A stretch of 64,000 bases of DNA from Tsuneonella dongtanensis (lineage in GTDB: Bacteria; Pseudomonadota; Alphaproteobacteria; Sphingomonadales; Sphingomonadaceae). A model generated the notes under the pieces. The model saw only the letters and a list, made by a program, of their open reading frames with translations. It had not been told where the DNA came from and made no database searches. The DNA lies in assembly GCF_001698205.1 (NCBI RefSeq), contig NZ_CP016591.1, forward strand, positions 2,356,001-2,420,000, in the 5' to 3' direction. The translations under genes and the position numbers were made by a program. Positions 52,209-61,084 of the stretch are shown in pieces (position 1 is the first letter of the stretch; the number at the start of each line of letters is the position of its first letter).

Positions 52209-52284
52209 TGGTGGAGCCTAGCGGGATCGAACCGCTGACCTCCTGCATGCCATGCAGGCGCTCTCCCAGCTGAGCTAAGGCCCC
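52209..52284 (-). tRNA. tRNA-Ala (anticodon GGC)
   Basis: A 76-nt tRNA including an encoded 3' CCA. On the minus strand the acceptor stem GGGGCCT pairs with AGGCTCC and contains the G3-U70 pair that identifies alanine tRNAs. The anticodon arm is CCTGC-ATGGCAT-GCAGG with anticodon GGC, and the T arm carries GTTCGATCC. It reads Ala codons GCC and GCU. It stands between the TIGR02300 gene and ffh, with its own terminator. Confidence 0.95.
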
Positions 52285-52369
52285 AAACCCGAAAGCTTGG
52301 CCATCGATAATCGCCGGTCCCGAGGGTCCGGCGGGCCGCCCCTTTATGGAGGGCGACCCGTTATAGCAA

Positions 52370-52383
52370 GCCCGAAATCGGGC
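52370..52383 (-). terminator. Small hairpin after the TIGR02300 gene
   Basis: Exact 6-bp arms GCCCGA and TCGGGC around two central bases, 8 bp after the TIGR02300 stop. On the minus strand the following TTGCTATAAC has no proper run of T, so this is at best a weak terminator; TATAAC itself could be the -10 of the tRNA-Ala promoter. Confidence 0.3.
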
Positions 52384-52390
52384 CGCCGAA

Positions 52391-52714
52391 TTATTCGTCG
52401 TTGTCGTCGTCGTCGCCGCCGGTGGTCACACCGAGGTCGTCGTCGCCGCCGAGATCGACGTCGTTGTCCGGCGAATCCTCGTCGTCGTCGACGTCGAGAT
52501 CCTCCAGATCGTCATCGGCCAGGTCCGAATCGGCTTCCTTTTCCTTCTTCTTCTCTTCCTCGAAGGGAATCGGCTGCTTCGACTTGAGCACCGGCTCGGG
52601 GAACCACTTCTCGCCGCACTCGATGCACTCGACCGGCTCGTCCTTCGTCAGGTCGTAGAAGCGCTCACCGCACTTGGGGCACTGACGCTTGGTGCCCCAC
52701 TCTGGCTTGACCAT
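52391..52714 (-). CDS. TIGR02300/FYDLN-acid-domain protein
   Basis: A 107-residue protein of an alphaproteobacterial family of unknown function. It has two CxxC pairs (RQCPKCGERF and VECIECGEKW) that should bind one zinc ion, the FYDL signature that names the family, then a highly acidic disordered tail (DLADDDLEDLDVDDDEDSPD). Such a zinc-ribbon plus acidic tail suggests a nucleic-acid- or polymerase-associated role, but this is not known. The position next to aroA and cmk-rpsA is conserved in the group. The ATG at 52714 is unambiguous. Confidence 0.92.
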   Translation of the reverse strand: MVKPEWGTKRQCPKCGERFYDLTKDEPVECIECGEKWFPEPVLKSKQPIPFEEEKKKEKEADSDLADDDLEDLDVDDDEDSPDNDVDLGGDDDLGVTTGGDDDDNDE

Positions 52715-52852
52715 TGTAAATCCTCAGGTGCTGCCTGCCCGGGAAGGGACAGGGCGTAAAATTCACGAAACTTGATGGATATCCGGCGCACCGGAATCAA
52801 GAGCGGGCGCGCCTTGCCACAGGGCATGGGCGCTGTCAAAGAGCCGCCGCCC

Positions 52853-54196
52853 ATGCAAGCATCGACCAGCCAACAGGACCAAGCGTCCCCTCGCCGCTTC
52901 CTGCCGTCCGGTCCCCTGCGCGGTCGCATCCGCGTGGCGGGCGACAAGTCGATCAGCCACCGGTCGGTGATGCTGGGCGCGCTCGCGGTGGGCGAGACGC
53001 GCGTCACGGGCCTGCTCGAGGGCGAGGACGTGATGGCCACCGCCGCCGCGATGCGCGCGATGGGCGCACAGGTCGACAAGGTCGGCGATGAGTGGCGCAT
53101 CCACGGCGTCGGCGTCGGCGGGCTGCTGCAGCCGCAAACGGCGCTCGACATGGGCAATTCGGGTACTTCGACGCGGCTGCTGATGGGCCTGCTCGCCAGC
53201 CATGCGATCACCGCCACGTTCACCGGCGACGCCAGCCTTTCCAAGCGCCCCATGGGACGCGTCATCGAGCCGCTGAGCCGCATCGGCGCGCAGTTCACCC
53301 CGTCGCCCGGCGGTCGCCTTCCGCTGATGATGACCGGCGCAAACGTCCCCGTTCCGATCGAATACCGCCTCCCGGTCGCGTCCGCCCAGGTCAAGAGCGC
53401 GGTGCTGCTGGCGGGCCTCAACACCGCCGGAATCACCACAGTGATCGAGCCCGTCCCCACCCGCGACCATTCCGAACGGATGCTGCGCGGCTTTGGCGCA
53501 GAATTGGAAGTCGAGGAAGTGGGCGGCGAGCGCGTGATCACCGTTCGCGGCGAGGCCGACTTGCGCCCCCAGACGATCGAGGTCCCCGGCGATCCTTCGT
53601 CCGCGGCGTTCTTCATGGTCGCGGCGACCATCGTCGAAGGCAGCGATCTTGTGATCGAGAACGTCGGCCTCAATCCGACCCGCGCCGGACTGGTCGAGGT
53701 GCTGCGCCAGATGGGCGCCCAGATCGAGGAACTCCATCGCCGCGATGTCGGCGGAGAGCCGGTCGCCGACCTGCGCGTCCGCCATGCCCCCCTCACCGGG
53801 ATCGAGGTCGACCCGGCGGTCGCCCCCAGCATGATCGACGAGTTTCCCGTGCTCTTCGTGGCCGCGGCGCTGGCGCAGGGCCGCACGGTCACCCGCGGGC
53901 TCGAGGAGCTACGGGTCAAGGAAAGCGATCGCATCGCCGCGATGGCCGCCGCGCTGACCGCAGCGGGCGCGCGAGTCGAGGAGACCGAGGACGGCCTGAT
54001 CGTCGACGGCACCGGCGGCGAGCCGCTGCGCGGCACGTCGAACGCGCGGGTGAAGACCCACCTCGATCATCGCATCGCAATGGCGATGGCGGTCGCGGGC
54101 CTCGCGTCGAAGGACGGGGTCGAGGTCGACGACACACGCCCCATTGCGACCAGCTTCCCGGCGTTCGAACCCTTGCTCGACGGTGCGCGCGCGTGA
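52853..54196 (+). CDS. aroA: 3-Phosphoshikimate 1-carboxyvinyltransferase (EPSP synthase, class II-like)
   Basis: A 447-residue shikimate-pathway enzyme. It carries [20 protein letters not shown], the PEP-site [32 protein letters not shown], the [15 protein letters not shown] motif and [15 protein letters not shown]. These agree with class II (CP4-like) enzymes. At the position where glyphosate-insensitive CP4 has alanine (GNAAT), this protein has glycine (GNSGT), so insensitivity should not be assumed. Start chosen at ATG 52853; in-frame ATGs at 52826 and 52772 are possible. It overlaps the next gene by 4 nt. Confidence 0.95.
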   Translation: MQASTSQQDQASPRRFLPSGPLRGRIRVAGDKSISHRSVMLGALAVGETRVTGLLEGEDVMATAAAMRAMGAQVDKVGDEWRIHGVGVGGLLQPQTALDMGNSGTSTRLLMGLLASHAITATFTGDASLSKRPMGRVIEPLSRIGAQFTPSPGGRLPLMMTGANVPVPIEYRLPVASAQVKSAVLLAGLNTAGITTVIEPVPTRDHSERMLRGFGAELEVEEVGGERVITVRGEADLRPQTIEVPGDPSSAAFFMVAATIVEGSDLVIENVGLNPTRAGLVEVLRQMGAQIEELHRRDVGGEPVADLRVRHAPLTGIEVDPAVAPSMIDEFPVLFVAAALAQGRTVTRGLEELRVKESDRIAAMAAALTAAGARVEETEDGLIVDGTGGEPLRGTSNARVKTHLDHRIAMAMAVAGLASKDGVEVDDTRPIATSFPAFEPLLDGARA

Positions 54197-54450
54197 CCGG
54201 GCTCGATATCTACACTCTCGTCGGGTTTGCCGGCATGGCCTGCATCATCGCGGCCTACGCCTACCTGACGTGGAGCGACGAACCGAACCCCTTCGTGCTG
54301 CACGGCACCAACCTCGCGGGCGCCGCCCTGCTGACGGTATCCCTGCTGGTGCACACCAACCTGCCGAGCCTGGTGCTCGAAGGCTTCTGGGCGGCGATCG
54401 CGATCTACGGGCTGGTGAAAGCCTTCGCCGCGCGCAGGCGCGCCGCATGA
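54193..54450 (+). CDS. Small CBU_0592-like membrane protein
   Basis: An 85-residue protein with three hydrophobic segments: about residues 4-22 ([20 protein letters not shown]), 38-56 ([20 protein letters not shown]) and 60-78. It resembles the CBU_0592 family of unknown function. Too short for the usual ORF cut-off, but supported by the GTGA overlap with the aroA stop and ATGA overlap with the cmk start, which place it inside a coupled aroA-membrane protein-cmk operon. Confidence 0.8.
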   Translation: MTGLDIYTLVGFAGMACIIAAYAYLTWSDEPNPFVLHGTNLAGAALLTVSLLVHTNLPSLVLEGFWAAIAIYGLVKAFAARRRAA

Positions 54451-55070
54451 TCATCGCAGTCGACGGCCCGACCGCTTCGGGCAAGGGCACCCTCGCCCGC
54501 AAGCTGGCCGCGCATTACGGCCTCCCGTATCTCGACACCGGCCTGCTCTACCGCGCGGTCGGGCGGCAGGTATTCCTCGACGGGGGCGACCCCGAGGATG
54601 GCGGCGACGCGCTGGCTGCGACCGCCTTTCCCGACAGCCTGCTGGGCGACCCGCACCTGCGCACCGAGGAAACCGGCGGGTTTGCGAGCCGGGTGTCGGT
54701 CCATCCGTCGGTTCGCAAGGCGCTGTACGAGCGCCAGCGCAAGTTCGCCGAGCAGCCGGGCGGCGCGGTTCTCGACGGGCGCGACATCGGCACCGTGATC
54801 GCGCCCGATGCCGACGTGAAGCTGTTCGTCACCGCCAGCGTAGAGGCGCGCGCCGAGCGGCGGTGGAAGGAAATGCGCGAAAACGGGCTGGAGGTATCGC
54901 TCGGCGACATCGCCGACGACATCCGCCAGCGCGACGAGCGCGACGCCAACCGGAAGGACGCGCCCCTGCGCGTGGCCGAAGGGGCATCCGTCATCGACAC
55001 GACCGCGATGACCCGCGAACAGGCGCTCGCCGCCGCGATCGAGGCCGTCGAAGCGGCGCGGCGCGCATAG
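54447..55070 (+). CDS. cmk: Cytidylate kinase
   Basis: A 207-residue kinase phosphorylating CMP and dCMP. The P-loop IAVDGPTASGKGTLARKLA is at the start, followed by YLDTGLLYRAVGRQVFLDGG, the VLDGRDIGTVIAPDADVKLF segment and the arginine-rich lid (DIRQRDERDANRKDAPL). It is followed by rpsA, a pairing conserved in most proteobacteria. The ATG at 54447 overlaps the preceding gene stop. Confidence 0.96.
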   Translation: MIIAVDGPTASGKGTLARKLAAHYGLPYLDTGLLYRAVGRQVFLDGGDPEDGGDALAATAFPDSLLGDPHLRTEETGGFASRVSVHPSVRKALYERQRKFAEQPGGAVLDGRDIGTVIAPDADVKLFVTASVEARAERRWKEMRENGLEVSLGDIADDIRQRDERDANRKDAPLRVAEGASVIDTTAMTREQALAAAIEAVEAARRA

Positions 55071-55455
55071 ATACGGAAAACCGTTTTCCTACAGGCCGGT
55101 AAATCGGCAAGGGTCCGGCAATGCCGGTCCCGCGCGCCTCCGTTGGAAACGCTCCCGAACCCGTCCCGTTCGCAGTCCGTTCCGCAGGCCGAGCCGCTGC
55201 CCGTTTAAGGTGTGTACTTTGTGTCGCCTTTCGCCCGATTTGTCCGGGGCGAGCCCTTTGCGCTTCTCCTTGCGTTTCGCCCGTTCATCGACTAGGCGCG
55301 CGGCCGTTCACGACAGCTTCTGCTCGAATGGACCCGTGCGACGGCATACGGCTCCGCGCGGCATCGGCCCTCTTGGCCCGTGAAGGCAATCCCGCCGGCA
55401 CGGAGAAAGACCCGGGTAGAACCCGTGGCCGGTAGCAAATGTGAAGGAAACTGAC
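55071..55455 (+). promoter_or_regulatory. 385-bp gap and leader upstream of rpsA
   Basis: The only gap over 300 bp in the window. It contains no convincing coding region. It shows a short perfect palindrome GGAAAAC-C-GTTTTCC (55075-55089) just after cmk, a CCGGC-AAT-GCCGG hairpin near 55115-55127, and a larger stem with CCGGCACGG (55395-55403) against CCGTGGCCGG (55423-55432), with one bulged base, ending about 24 nt before the rpsA start. S1 represses its own translation through leader hairpins in E. coli, so a similar control is plausible here. Confidence 0.5.
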
Positions 55456-57177
55456 ATGGCTTCGACAGCCAACCCGACCCGCGCCGATTTCGAGGCGCTT
55501 CTCAACGAACAGCTCGGCGGCGCCGGCGAAGACGGCTTCGAAGGCCGCGTCGTCAAGGGCACCGTCACCGCCATCGAAAACGGCATGGCGATCATCGATG
55601 TGGGCCTGAAGAGCGAAGGCCGCATCTCCCTCAAGGAATTCGAGCGCGGCGAAGAAGACGGCTCGCACGGCCTTTCGGTCGGCAGCGAAGTCGAAGTGTT
55701 CGTCGACCGCGTCGAGAACGCCGACGGCGAAGCAATGCTGTCGCGCGACCGCGCCCGCCGCGAAGCCGCCTGGGACAAGCTGGAAAGCGAGTTCGGTGAA
55801 GGCAAGCGCGTCGACGGCCGCATCTTCGGCCGCGTCAAGGGCGGCTTCACCGTCGACCTCGACGGCGCCGTGGCGTTCCTCCCCGGCTCGCAGGTCGACA
55901 TCCGCCCGGTCCGCGACGTCGGCCCGCTGATGGACATGCCGCAGCCGTTCCAGATCCTGAAGATGGACCGCCGCCGCGGCAACATCGTCGTCTCGCGCCG
56001 CGCAGTGCTCGAGGAAACCCGCGCCGAACAGCGCAGCGAGCTGATCGACAAGCTGGCCGAGGGCCAGGTGATCGACGGCGTGGTCAAGAACATCACCGAC
56101 TACGGTGCGTTCGTCGACCTCGGCGGTATCGACGGCCTGCTCCACGTGACGGACATGAGCTACAAGCGGGTCAACCACCCGAACGAGGTGATCAACATCG
56201 GCGACACCGTCACCGTGCAGATCATCCGCATCAACCCCGAAACGCAGCGTATCAGCCTCGGCATGAAGCAGCTCGAAAGCGATCCGTGGGACGGCGTCGG
56301 TGCCAAGTACCCGATCGGCATGAAGATGACCGGCCAGGTGACCAACATCACCGAATACGGCGCCTTCGTCGAGATCGAGCCGGGCATCGAAGGCCTCGTC
56401 CACGTTTCGGAAATGAGCTGGACCAAGAAGAACGTCCACCCGGGCAAGATCGTCAGCACTTCGCAGGAAGTCGAAGTGATGGTGCTCGAGGTCGACAGCG
56501 AGAAGCGCCGCATCAGCCTCGGCCTCAAGCAGGCCCAGCGCAATCCGTGGGAAGAGTTCGCCGAAGCGCACCCGGTCGGCTCGAAGGTCACCGGCGAAGT
56601 CAAGAACGCCACCGAGTTCGGCCTGTTCATCGGCCTGCCCGGCGACGTCGACGGCATGGTCCACATGTCGGACATCGCCTGGGGCATCTCGGGCGAGGAC
56701 GCGCTGGCGCTGCACCGCAAGGGTGAAGAGGTCGAGGCCGTGGTTCTCGACGTCGACGTCGAGAAGGAGCGCATCAGCCTCGGCATGAAGCAGCTCGAAA
56801 AGGGCGCGCCGGCTGCCGGCGGTGCCGCGAGCGGCGGTGCGGGCGGTCTGAAGAAGAACGACGTCGTCACCGTCACCGTTCTCGAAGTCCGCGATGGCGG
56901 CCTCGAGGTTCAGGCGGGCGACGATGGCGCCACCGGCTTCATCAAGCGCAGCGACCTTGGCCGCGACCGCGACGAGCAGCGTCCGGATCGCTTCCAGGCC
57001 GGCCAGAAGCTCGATGCCATGGTCATCGGCTTCGACCGTTCGAAGAAGCCCAACTTCTCTGTCAAGGCGCGCCAGATCGCCGAAGAGAAGCAGGCGGTCG
57101 AGCAGTACGGTTCGTCGGATTCGGGTGCGTCGCTCGGCGACATCCTCGGCGAAGCGCTGAAGGCGAAGCAGGACTGA
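55456..57177 (+). CDS. rpsA: 30S ribosomal protein S1
   Basis: A 573-residue RNA-binding protein that helps the ribosome unfold and bind mRNA. Six S1 (OB-fold) domains are visible, roughly at 30-100, 117-180, 200-270, 285-355, 372-442 and 460-530; typical pieces are VVKNITDYGAFVDLGGIDGL, VTNITEYGAFVEIEPGIEGL and VKNATEFGLFIGLPGDVDGM. The sixth repeat is preceded by an Ala/Gly spacer. The ATG at 55456 is preferred; AAGGAA just upstream is a good ribosome-binding site, and the in-frame GTG at 55441 would add MKETD. A strong terminator follows. Confidence 0.97.
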   Translation: MASTANPTRADFEALLNEQLGGAGEDGFEGRVVKGTVTAIENGMAIIDVGLKSEGRISLKEFERGEEDGSHGLSVGSEVEVFVDRVENADGEAMLSRDRARREAAWDKLESEFGEGKRVDGRIFGRVKGGFTVDLDGAVAFLPGSQVDIRPVRDVGPLMDMPQPFQILKMDRRRGNIVVSRRAVLEETRAEQRSELIDKLAEGQVIDGVVKNITDYGAFVDLGGIDGLLHVTDMSYKRVNHPNEVINIGDTVTVQIIRINPETQRISLGMKQLESDPWDGVGAKYPIGMKMTGQVTNITEYGAFVEIEPGIEGLVHVSEMSWTKKNVHPGKIVSTSQEVEVMVLEVDSEKRRISLGLKQAQRNPWEEFAEAHPVGSKVTGEVKNATEFGLFIGLPGDVDGMVHMSDIAWGISGEDALALHRKGEEVEAVVLDVDVEKERISLGMKQLEKGAPAAGGAASGGAGGLKKNDVVTVTVLEVRDGGLEVQAGDDGATGFIKRSDLGRDRDEQRPDRFQAGQKLDAMVIGFDRSKKPNFSVKARQIAEEKQAVEQYGSSDSGASLGDILGEALKAKQD

Positions 57178-57205
57178 TCCTGACCTAGCCCGCAAGGCAA
57201 AACGG

Positions 57206-57243
57206 AAGGCCCGCCCGCTCGGCAGAGCAGGCGGGCCTTTCCT
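57206..57243 (+). terminator. Rho-independent terminator after rpsA
   Basis: Arms AAGGCCCGCC (57206-57215) and GGCGGGCCTT (57230-57239) are exact reverse complements, with additional GCTC-GGCA-GAGC pairing inside the loop. A short T run (CCTTTCC) ends the structure, 28 bp after the rpsA stop. The AA/TT ends may let it work in both directions, but only the plus-strand gene needs it. Confidence 0.85.
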
Positions 57244-57272
57244 ACAACGGGAAGAGCGCCTACCTTCCGGCG

Positions 57273-58028
57273 ATGCTAGAGATCCATCAGTTCGCCTGCC
57301 TGTCCGACAACTACGGCTTCCTCGTCCACGACCCGGTGAGCGAGGAAACGACCTGCATCGATACGCCCGATGCCGACGCCTACTTGCGCGAGGCTGCGGC
57401 GAAGGGCTGGCAGATCACCCAGATCTGGAACACCCACTGGCACCCCGATCACGCCGGGGGGAACGCGGCGATCAAGGCCGCGACCGGTTGCACGATCACC
57501 GGACCGGCCGAGGTCGAGAAGATCGCGCCGCTCGACCGGGTCGTGAAGAACGGCGACACCGTGACCCTCGGCGATCACGCGGCGGTCGTGATCGACGTGA
57601 GCGGGCACACCAATGGCCACATCGCCTACCACCTGGCCGACGACGAAATAGCGTTCGTCGGTGACAGCGTCTTCGCGCTCGGCTGCGGGCGGATGTTCGA
57701 AGGCGAGCCCAAGCAGTTCTGGGACAGCCTGTCGCGCATCAAGGCGCTGCCCCCGCAGACGATGCTCTACTGCGCGCACGAATATACCCAGTCGAACGCG
57801 AAGTTCGCGCTCCACGCCGATCCCGACAACCTCGACCTGCAGCTCTACGTGCAGGAAATCGACGATCGGCGCGCCCGGCGCGAACCGACCGTGCCGACCA
57901 AGCTCGAGCGCGAACTCAAGACCAATCCCTTCCTTCGCGCTGATCGCGAGGACCTGCGCAATCGCTGGGGCGGCGGCAGTCCGCACGAGACGTTCGCGAA
58001 GCTGCGCGCCGCCAAGGACAGCTTCTGA
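57273..58028 (+). CDS. gloB: Hydroxyacylglutathione hydrolase (glyoxalase II)
   Basis: A 251-residue binuclear metal hydrolase that finishes methylglyoxal detoxification by splitting S-D-lactoylglutathione. The metal motif NTHWHPDHAGGN (about residues 53-64), the VSGHTNGHIAYH histidine, FVGDSVFALGCGRMFEG and CAHEYTQSNAKFAL are all in place, and the C-terminal HAGH domain is complete. It starts 30 bp after the rpsA terminator and leads a short redox-related run of genes on the plus strand. Confidence 0.95.
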   Translation: MLEIHQFACLSDNYGFLVHDPVSEETTCIDTPDADAYLREAAAKGWQITQIWNTHWHPDHAGGNAAIKAATGCTITGPAEVEKIAPLDRVVKNGDTVTLGDHAAVVIDVSGHTNGHIAYHLADDEIAFVGDSVFALGCGRMFEGEPKQFWDSLSRIKALPPQTMLYCAHEYTQSNAKFALHADPDNLDLQLYVQEIDDRRARREPTVPTKLERELKTNPFLRADREDLRNRWGGGSPHETFAKLRAAKDSF

Positions 58029-58030
58029 CC

Positions 58031-58357
58031 GTGGCGATCCGCGGATTCCACGCGCACATCTACTTCGACGCGCACGAGCTGGAACAGGCGCAGGCGTTCG
58101 CCGCGGCGGCAGCAGCCGAGTTCGGTTGCCCGGTCGGTCATTTCCATACCGCGCCGGTCGGCCCGCACCCGCGCGGATCGGTGCAGCTTACGATGCGCCC
58201 GGATGAGTTCGCACGCTTCGCCGCCTGGGCGCCCGAGGCACGCGGCGACCTGACGGTGTTCGCCCACGGCCTCAGCGGAGACGACCTCATCGACCACACG
58301 CGCTACGTGGTGTGGTTCGGACCGTCCGAGAGCCTCGACATGACGGCGCTCGACTGA
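58031..58357 (+). CDS. DOPA 4,5-dioxygenase-family protein
   Basis: A 108-residue protein of the DOPA-dioxygenase-like family. It has the HAHIYFDAHELEQAQAF start and HFHTAPVGPHPRGSVQLTM, with several histidines able to bind a metal; HTRYVVWFGPSESLDMTALD closes the fold. Plant and fungal relatives cleave DOPA; in bacteria the substrate is mostly unknown. GTG start at 58031, 2 bp after gloB and 1 bp before the next gene, so it is part of an operon. Confidence 0.85.
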   Translation: MAIRGFHAHIYFDAHELEQAQAFAAAAAAEFGCPVGHFHTAPVGPHPRGSVQLTMRPDEFARFAAWAPEARGDLTVFAHGLSGDDLIDHTRYVVWFGPSESLDMTALD

Positions 58358-58358
58358 G

Positions 58359-59333
58359 GTGAAGGCGCTGCGGGTCGAGCGGTTGACGGACGACCTGTCA
58401 GGGGTCGCACTCACCGACATCGCGATGCCCGAGCCGGGGCCGGACGAAGTACTCGTCCGGGTGCGCGCCTCCTCGCTCAATTACCCCGACCTGCTGATGA
58501 CCCGGGGGGCCTATCAGTTCAAACCGGAGCCGCCCTTCACGAGCGGCATGGAATTGGCGGGAGAGGTTGTTTCCGCACCCGATGGCAGCAGCCTGCCCGT
58601 CGGCCAGGCGGTCATGGGCGGCGCGAAGACGGGCGGGTTCGCCGAGTACGTCGCCCTCCCCGCGCGGGCGGTCAGGCCGATCCCGCCGGGCATGGATTTC
58701 GCGTCAGCTGCCTCGCTCGGGACAGCCTACACCACCGCCTGGACCGCGCTCGTCGAGCAGGGTGGACTCCGCGAAGGGCAGTGGGTTCTCGTCCATGGGG
58801 CGAGCGGCGGGGTCGGCCTGGCGGCCTGCGATTTGGCCCGAGCGCTTGGTGCGCGGGTGATCGCGGCGACGCACGATGCGGCTAAAGTCGACCTCATCCG
58901 GGACGCGGTCTCGCCCGAAGCGGTAATCGTCAATCGCGGACGGTTTCGGGAAGACGTCGCCGAACTCACCGGAGGGGCGCTTTGCGACCTCGTCTATGAT
59001 CCCGTCGGCGGCGACGTGTTCGACGAGAGCACGCGCTGCGTCGCATTCGGCGGCAAGCTGCTGGTGATCGGGTTCGTCGCCGGTCGGATCCCGGAGATCG
59101 CGGTGAACATCCCCCTCATCAAGGGGTTCTCCATCGTGGGTGTGCGCGCGGGAGAGTTCGCGCGCCGCTTTCCCGAGCGCGGCGCAGCCATCGCCGCTGA
59201 GATCGCGCGCTTGGCGGGCAAAGGGGTGATCCGCCCCATCATCGATCGCGTGCTCCCGCTCAAGCGCTGGCGTGTGGGCTTCGACGCGATGGCCGGCGGG
59301 CAACTCGTCGGAAAGGTCGTTTTCGAGCCCTAA
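58359..59333 (+). CDS. NADPH:quinone oxidoreductase-family zinc-free MDR protein
   Basis: A 324-residue medium-chain dehydrogenase/reductase. The N-terminal GroES-like domain (ASSLNYPDLLMTRGAYQFKP, GMELAGEV) lacks the catalytic-zinc cysteines, as in quinone oxidoreductases. The NADPH Rossmann motif is VHGASGGVGLAACDLARAL. The C-terminal segment INIPLIKGFSIVGV-like (VNIPLIKGFSIVGV) and the VGFDAMAGGQLVGKVVFEP end match the quinone/enone reductases. GTG start at 58359. Its stop overlaps the convergent flavodoxin-fold gene by 4 nt. Confidence 0.9.
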   Translation: MKALRVERLTDDLSGVALTDIAMPEPGPDEVLVRVRASSLNYPDLLMTRGAYQFKPEPPFTSGMELAGEVVSAPDGSSLPVGQAVMGGAKTGGFAEYVALPARAVRPIPPGMDFASAASLGTAYTTAWTALVEQGGLREGQWVLVHGASGGVGLAACDLARALGARVIAATHDAAKVDLIRDAVSPEAVIVNRGRFREDVAELTGGALCDLVYDPVGGDVFDESTRCVAFGGKLLVIGFVAGRIPEIAVNIPLIKGFSIVGVRAGEFARRFPERGAAIAAEIARLAGKGVIRPIIDRVLPLKRWRVGFDAMAGGQLVGKVVFEP

Positions 59334-59938
59334 CCGGGATAGGGCGAGCCCTTCAGCAACTTCGCCAGATGCGCCGCATTCGCCGCGACCATCTTAGCTG
59401 TCTCGCTGACCTTTCTTGGTCGATGCTCGAGATCGACGAAGTCGACGGAGCCCATCGCCTCACCCACCCAATAGCATGCGGCCACGGCGGGAATCGTCCA
59501 TCCGGTGTCGTTGAGGCTCTGGAAAATCTGTGAGCTTGCCCAGTGGGCCCCGTCCTCATTTCCCACGATCGCGGCGACGGCTACTTTCGAGTAACTGGGC
59601 ATGCGCCCGGCTTCATCGGTTTCGGACAGGAAGGCATCCATCCGCTCGAGTACGAGCTTGGCCACACTCGACGCCTGCCCCATCCAGATAGGGGTGCCGA
59701 AGATCAGGATGTCGTGCGCGAGGATCTTCTCGCGAATCGCGGGCCACGCGTCGTCCGGGCCTTCGTCGGAAGTAACCCCCCACGCCACGTCATGGTCCGC
59801 GATCCGGATCGTCTCGGTCAGCGCGACGTCATGCACGGCGAAGGCCTCGGCGAGCACGCCGATCATCGCGTCGGTGGAACTCTTGCGCGAACGGGTTTTG
59901 CAAAGCGAGCAGTTCAGGGCGATTGCGGAAAGGGCCAC
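59330..59938 (-). CDS. Flavodoxin-fold NAD(P)H-dependent reductase
   Basis: A 202-residue flavodoxin-like protein. The N-terminal FMN loop is LNCSLCKTRSRKSSTDAMI; the FGTPIWMGQASSVAKLVLER segment and VAAIVGNEDGAHWASSQIFQ fit NAD(P)H-dependent FMN reductases of the WrbA/ArsH-like group. Two cysteines (CSLC) near the start are unusual. The GTG start at 59938 is the likely one. Convergent with the quinone oxidoreductase gene (4-nt stop overlap) and upstream of the F0 operon end on the same strand, but separated from atpF by 59 bp. Confidence 0.83.
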   Translation of the reverse strand: MALSAIALNCSLCKTRSRKSSTDAMIGVLAEAFAVHDVALTETIRIADHDVAWGVTSDEGPDDAWPAIREKILAHDILIFGTPIWMGQASSVAKLVLERMDAFLSETDEAGRMPSYSKVAVAAIVGNEDGAHWASSQIFQSLNDTGWTIPAVAACYWVGEAMGSVDFVDLEHRPRKVSETAKMVAANAAHLAKLLKGSPYPG

Positions 59939-59997
59939 GGCGTTCTCCTGTCGATGACAGAAGAGCGCGTGGCCCCGGCAATCCGTTCCAGCTGAAT

Positions 59998-60537
59998 TCA
60001 GATGCCCGAGATAATCTCGTCGGCCAGCTTGCGGTCGGCGTCCTCACCGTGCTTGTCGGCGATGAGCTGGCGCGCAGCAGTTGCGGCAGCCGAGGCCGCC
60101 TTGGCGCGAAGCTCGGCCACGGCGGTACGTTCGGCGGCGGCGATCTTCTCGGCGCTGGCGGTCTTGTGCCGCTCTATCAGTGCGGCGGCGTCTGCCTTGG
60201 CCTTCTCGACGATCTCGGCCGCGTTGCGCTCGGCCGAGGCCCTCATCGCCTCCATGTCCTTTTCGGCATCGGCGGCCTTCTGCGCGTACTCGTCACGCAG
60301 TGCGGCGGCTTCGGCGCGAAGCTGCTTGGCCTCGTCGAGCTGCTTGCGGATTTCGCCGATCTTCGCATCGAGCATGCTTGCAATCAGCGCCGGCACCTTG
60401 GCCTTGAGCATGATCGCGAAGACGACCAGCATCGACAGCGCGACGAAGAAGCCGGGCCCGAGGGCCGAGATCCCGAACGCGCCAGGGGCAGCGTGGCTTT
60501 CGCCGCTGGCAGCGGCTTCGGCAAGGAACTCAAGCAT
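59998..60537 (-). CDS. atpF: F0F1 ATP synthase subunit b
   Basis: A 179-residue stator subunit. One N-terminal membrane helix (LGPGFFVALSMLVVFAIMLK) is followed by a long coiled coil (LDEAKQLRAEAAALRDEYAQ ... EKIAAAERTAVAELRAKAAS). It pairs with subunit b' as in other alphaproteobacteria and photosynthetic bacteria. It overlaps the b' gene by 8 nt and is last in the F0 operon; F1 genes must lie elsewhere. Confidence 0.95.
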   Translation of the reverse strand: MLEFLAEAAASGESHAAPGAFGISALGPGFFVALSMLVVFAIMLKAKVPALIASMLDAKIGEIRKQLDEAKQLRAEAAALRDEYAQKAADAEKDMEAMRASAERNAAEIVEKAKADAAALIERHKTASAEKIAAAERTAVAELRAKAASAAATAARQLIADKHGEDADRKLADEIISGI

Positions 60538-61024
60538 GGGTCATTGCTCCGGCAACGGCCTTGCGCGCGGCAGCGTCGGTGACCTTCGCTCCGGTGAGCT
60601 TGGCGACGATGTCCTGCGCCGCCTCGGCAGCTACACCCTCGATCTCCGCGAGCGCACTCGCACGAGCCGCATCAAGCTGGGCTTCCGCTTCCGCGGTCTT
60701 CTGGGCGAGCTCGGCACTGGCCTTGGCGATGCGCTTGTCCGCATCTGCTGTGGCCTTGGCCTTCGCGGCCGCAGCCTGGGCGGCAGCCTCGGCATGGACG
60801 GCGTTGATTTTGGACCGCCAGCCTTCCTCGGCCGCGTCCGCCTCGGCCCGCAGGCGCTCGGCCTCGGCAAGATCGGCGGCGATCTGGGCGTCACGCGCAT
60901 CGATCGTCGTCTCGACCTTGGGCAGGATCCCGCGACCAACCACGAAGAAGATGACGGCCAGCGTCAGAGCCAGCCAGAACCACTGTGACTGGTAGACGAG
61001 CGCCAATTGGGAAATCTGGGGCAT
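60530..61024 (-). CDS. atpF2: F0F1 ATP synthase subunit b' (second b-type stator subunit)
   Basis: A 164-residue divergent b-type subunit: a single N-terminal helix (WFWLALTLAVIFFVVGRGIL) then a coiled coil (DAQIAADLAEAERLRAEADA, KASAELAQKTAEAEAQLDAA). b and b' form a heterodimer in the peripheral stalk. The ATG at 61024 is unique. It lies between atpE (60 bp upstream) and atpF (8-nt overlap), the usual alphaproteobacterial order. Confidence 0.94.
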   Translation of the reverse strand: MPQISQLALVYQSQWFWLALTLAVIFFVVGRGILPKVETTIDARDAQIAADLAEAERLRAEADAAEEGWRSKINAVHAEAAAQAAAAKAKATADADKRIAKASAELAQKTAEAEAQLDAARASALAEIEGVAAEAAQDIVAKLTGAKVTDAAARKAVAGAMTHA

Positions 61025-61084
61025 CGGTGTCCCTTTACGGTCCGAAGAACGGTCCCGGCAGGCCCCTGCCCGCCGGGTACCGGA

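Noticed and set aside
55121-55435. Possible 104-codon gene in the rpsA leader
   Set aside because: Arg/Ala-rich, no ribosome-binding site, no domain, and it would overlap the leader stem. Treated as untranslated.
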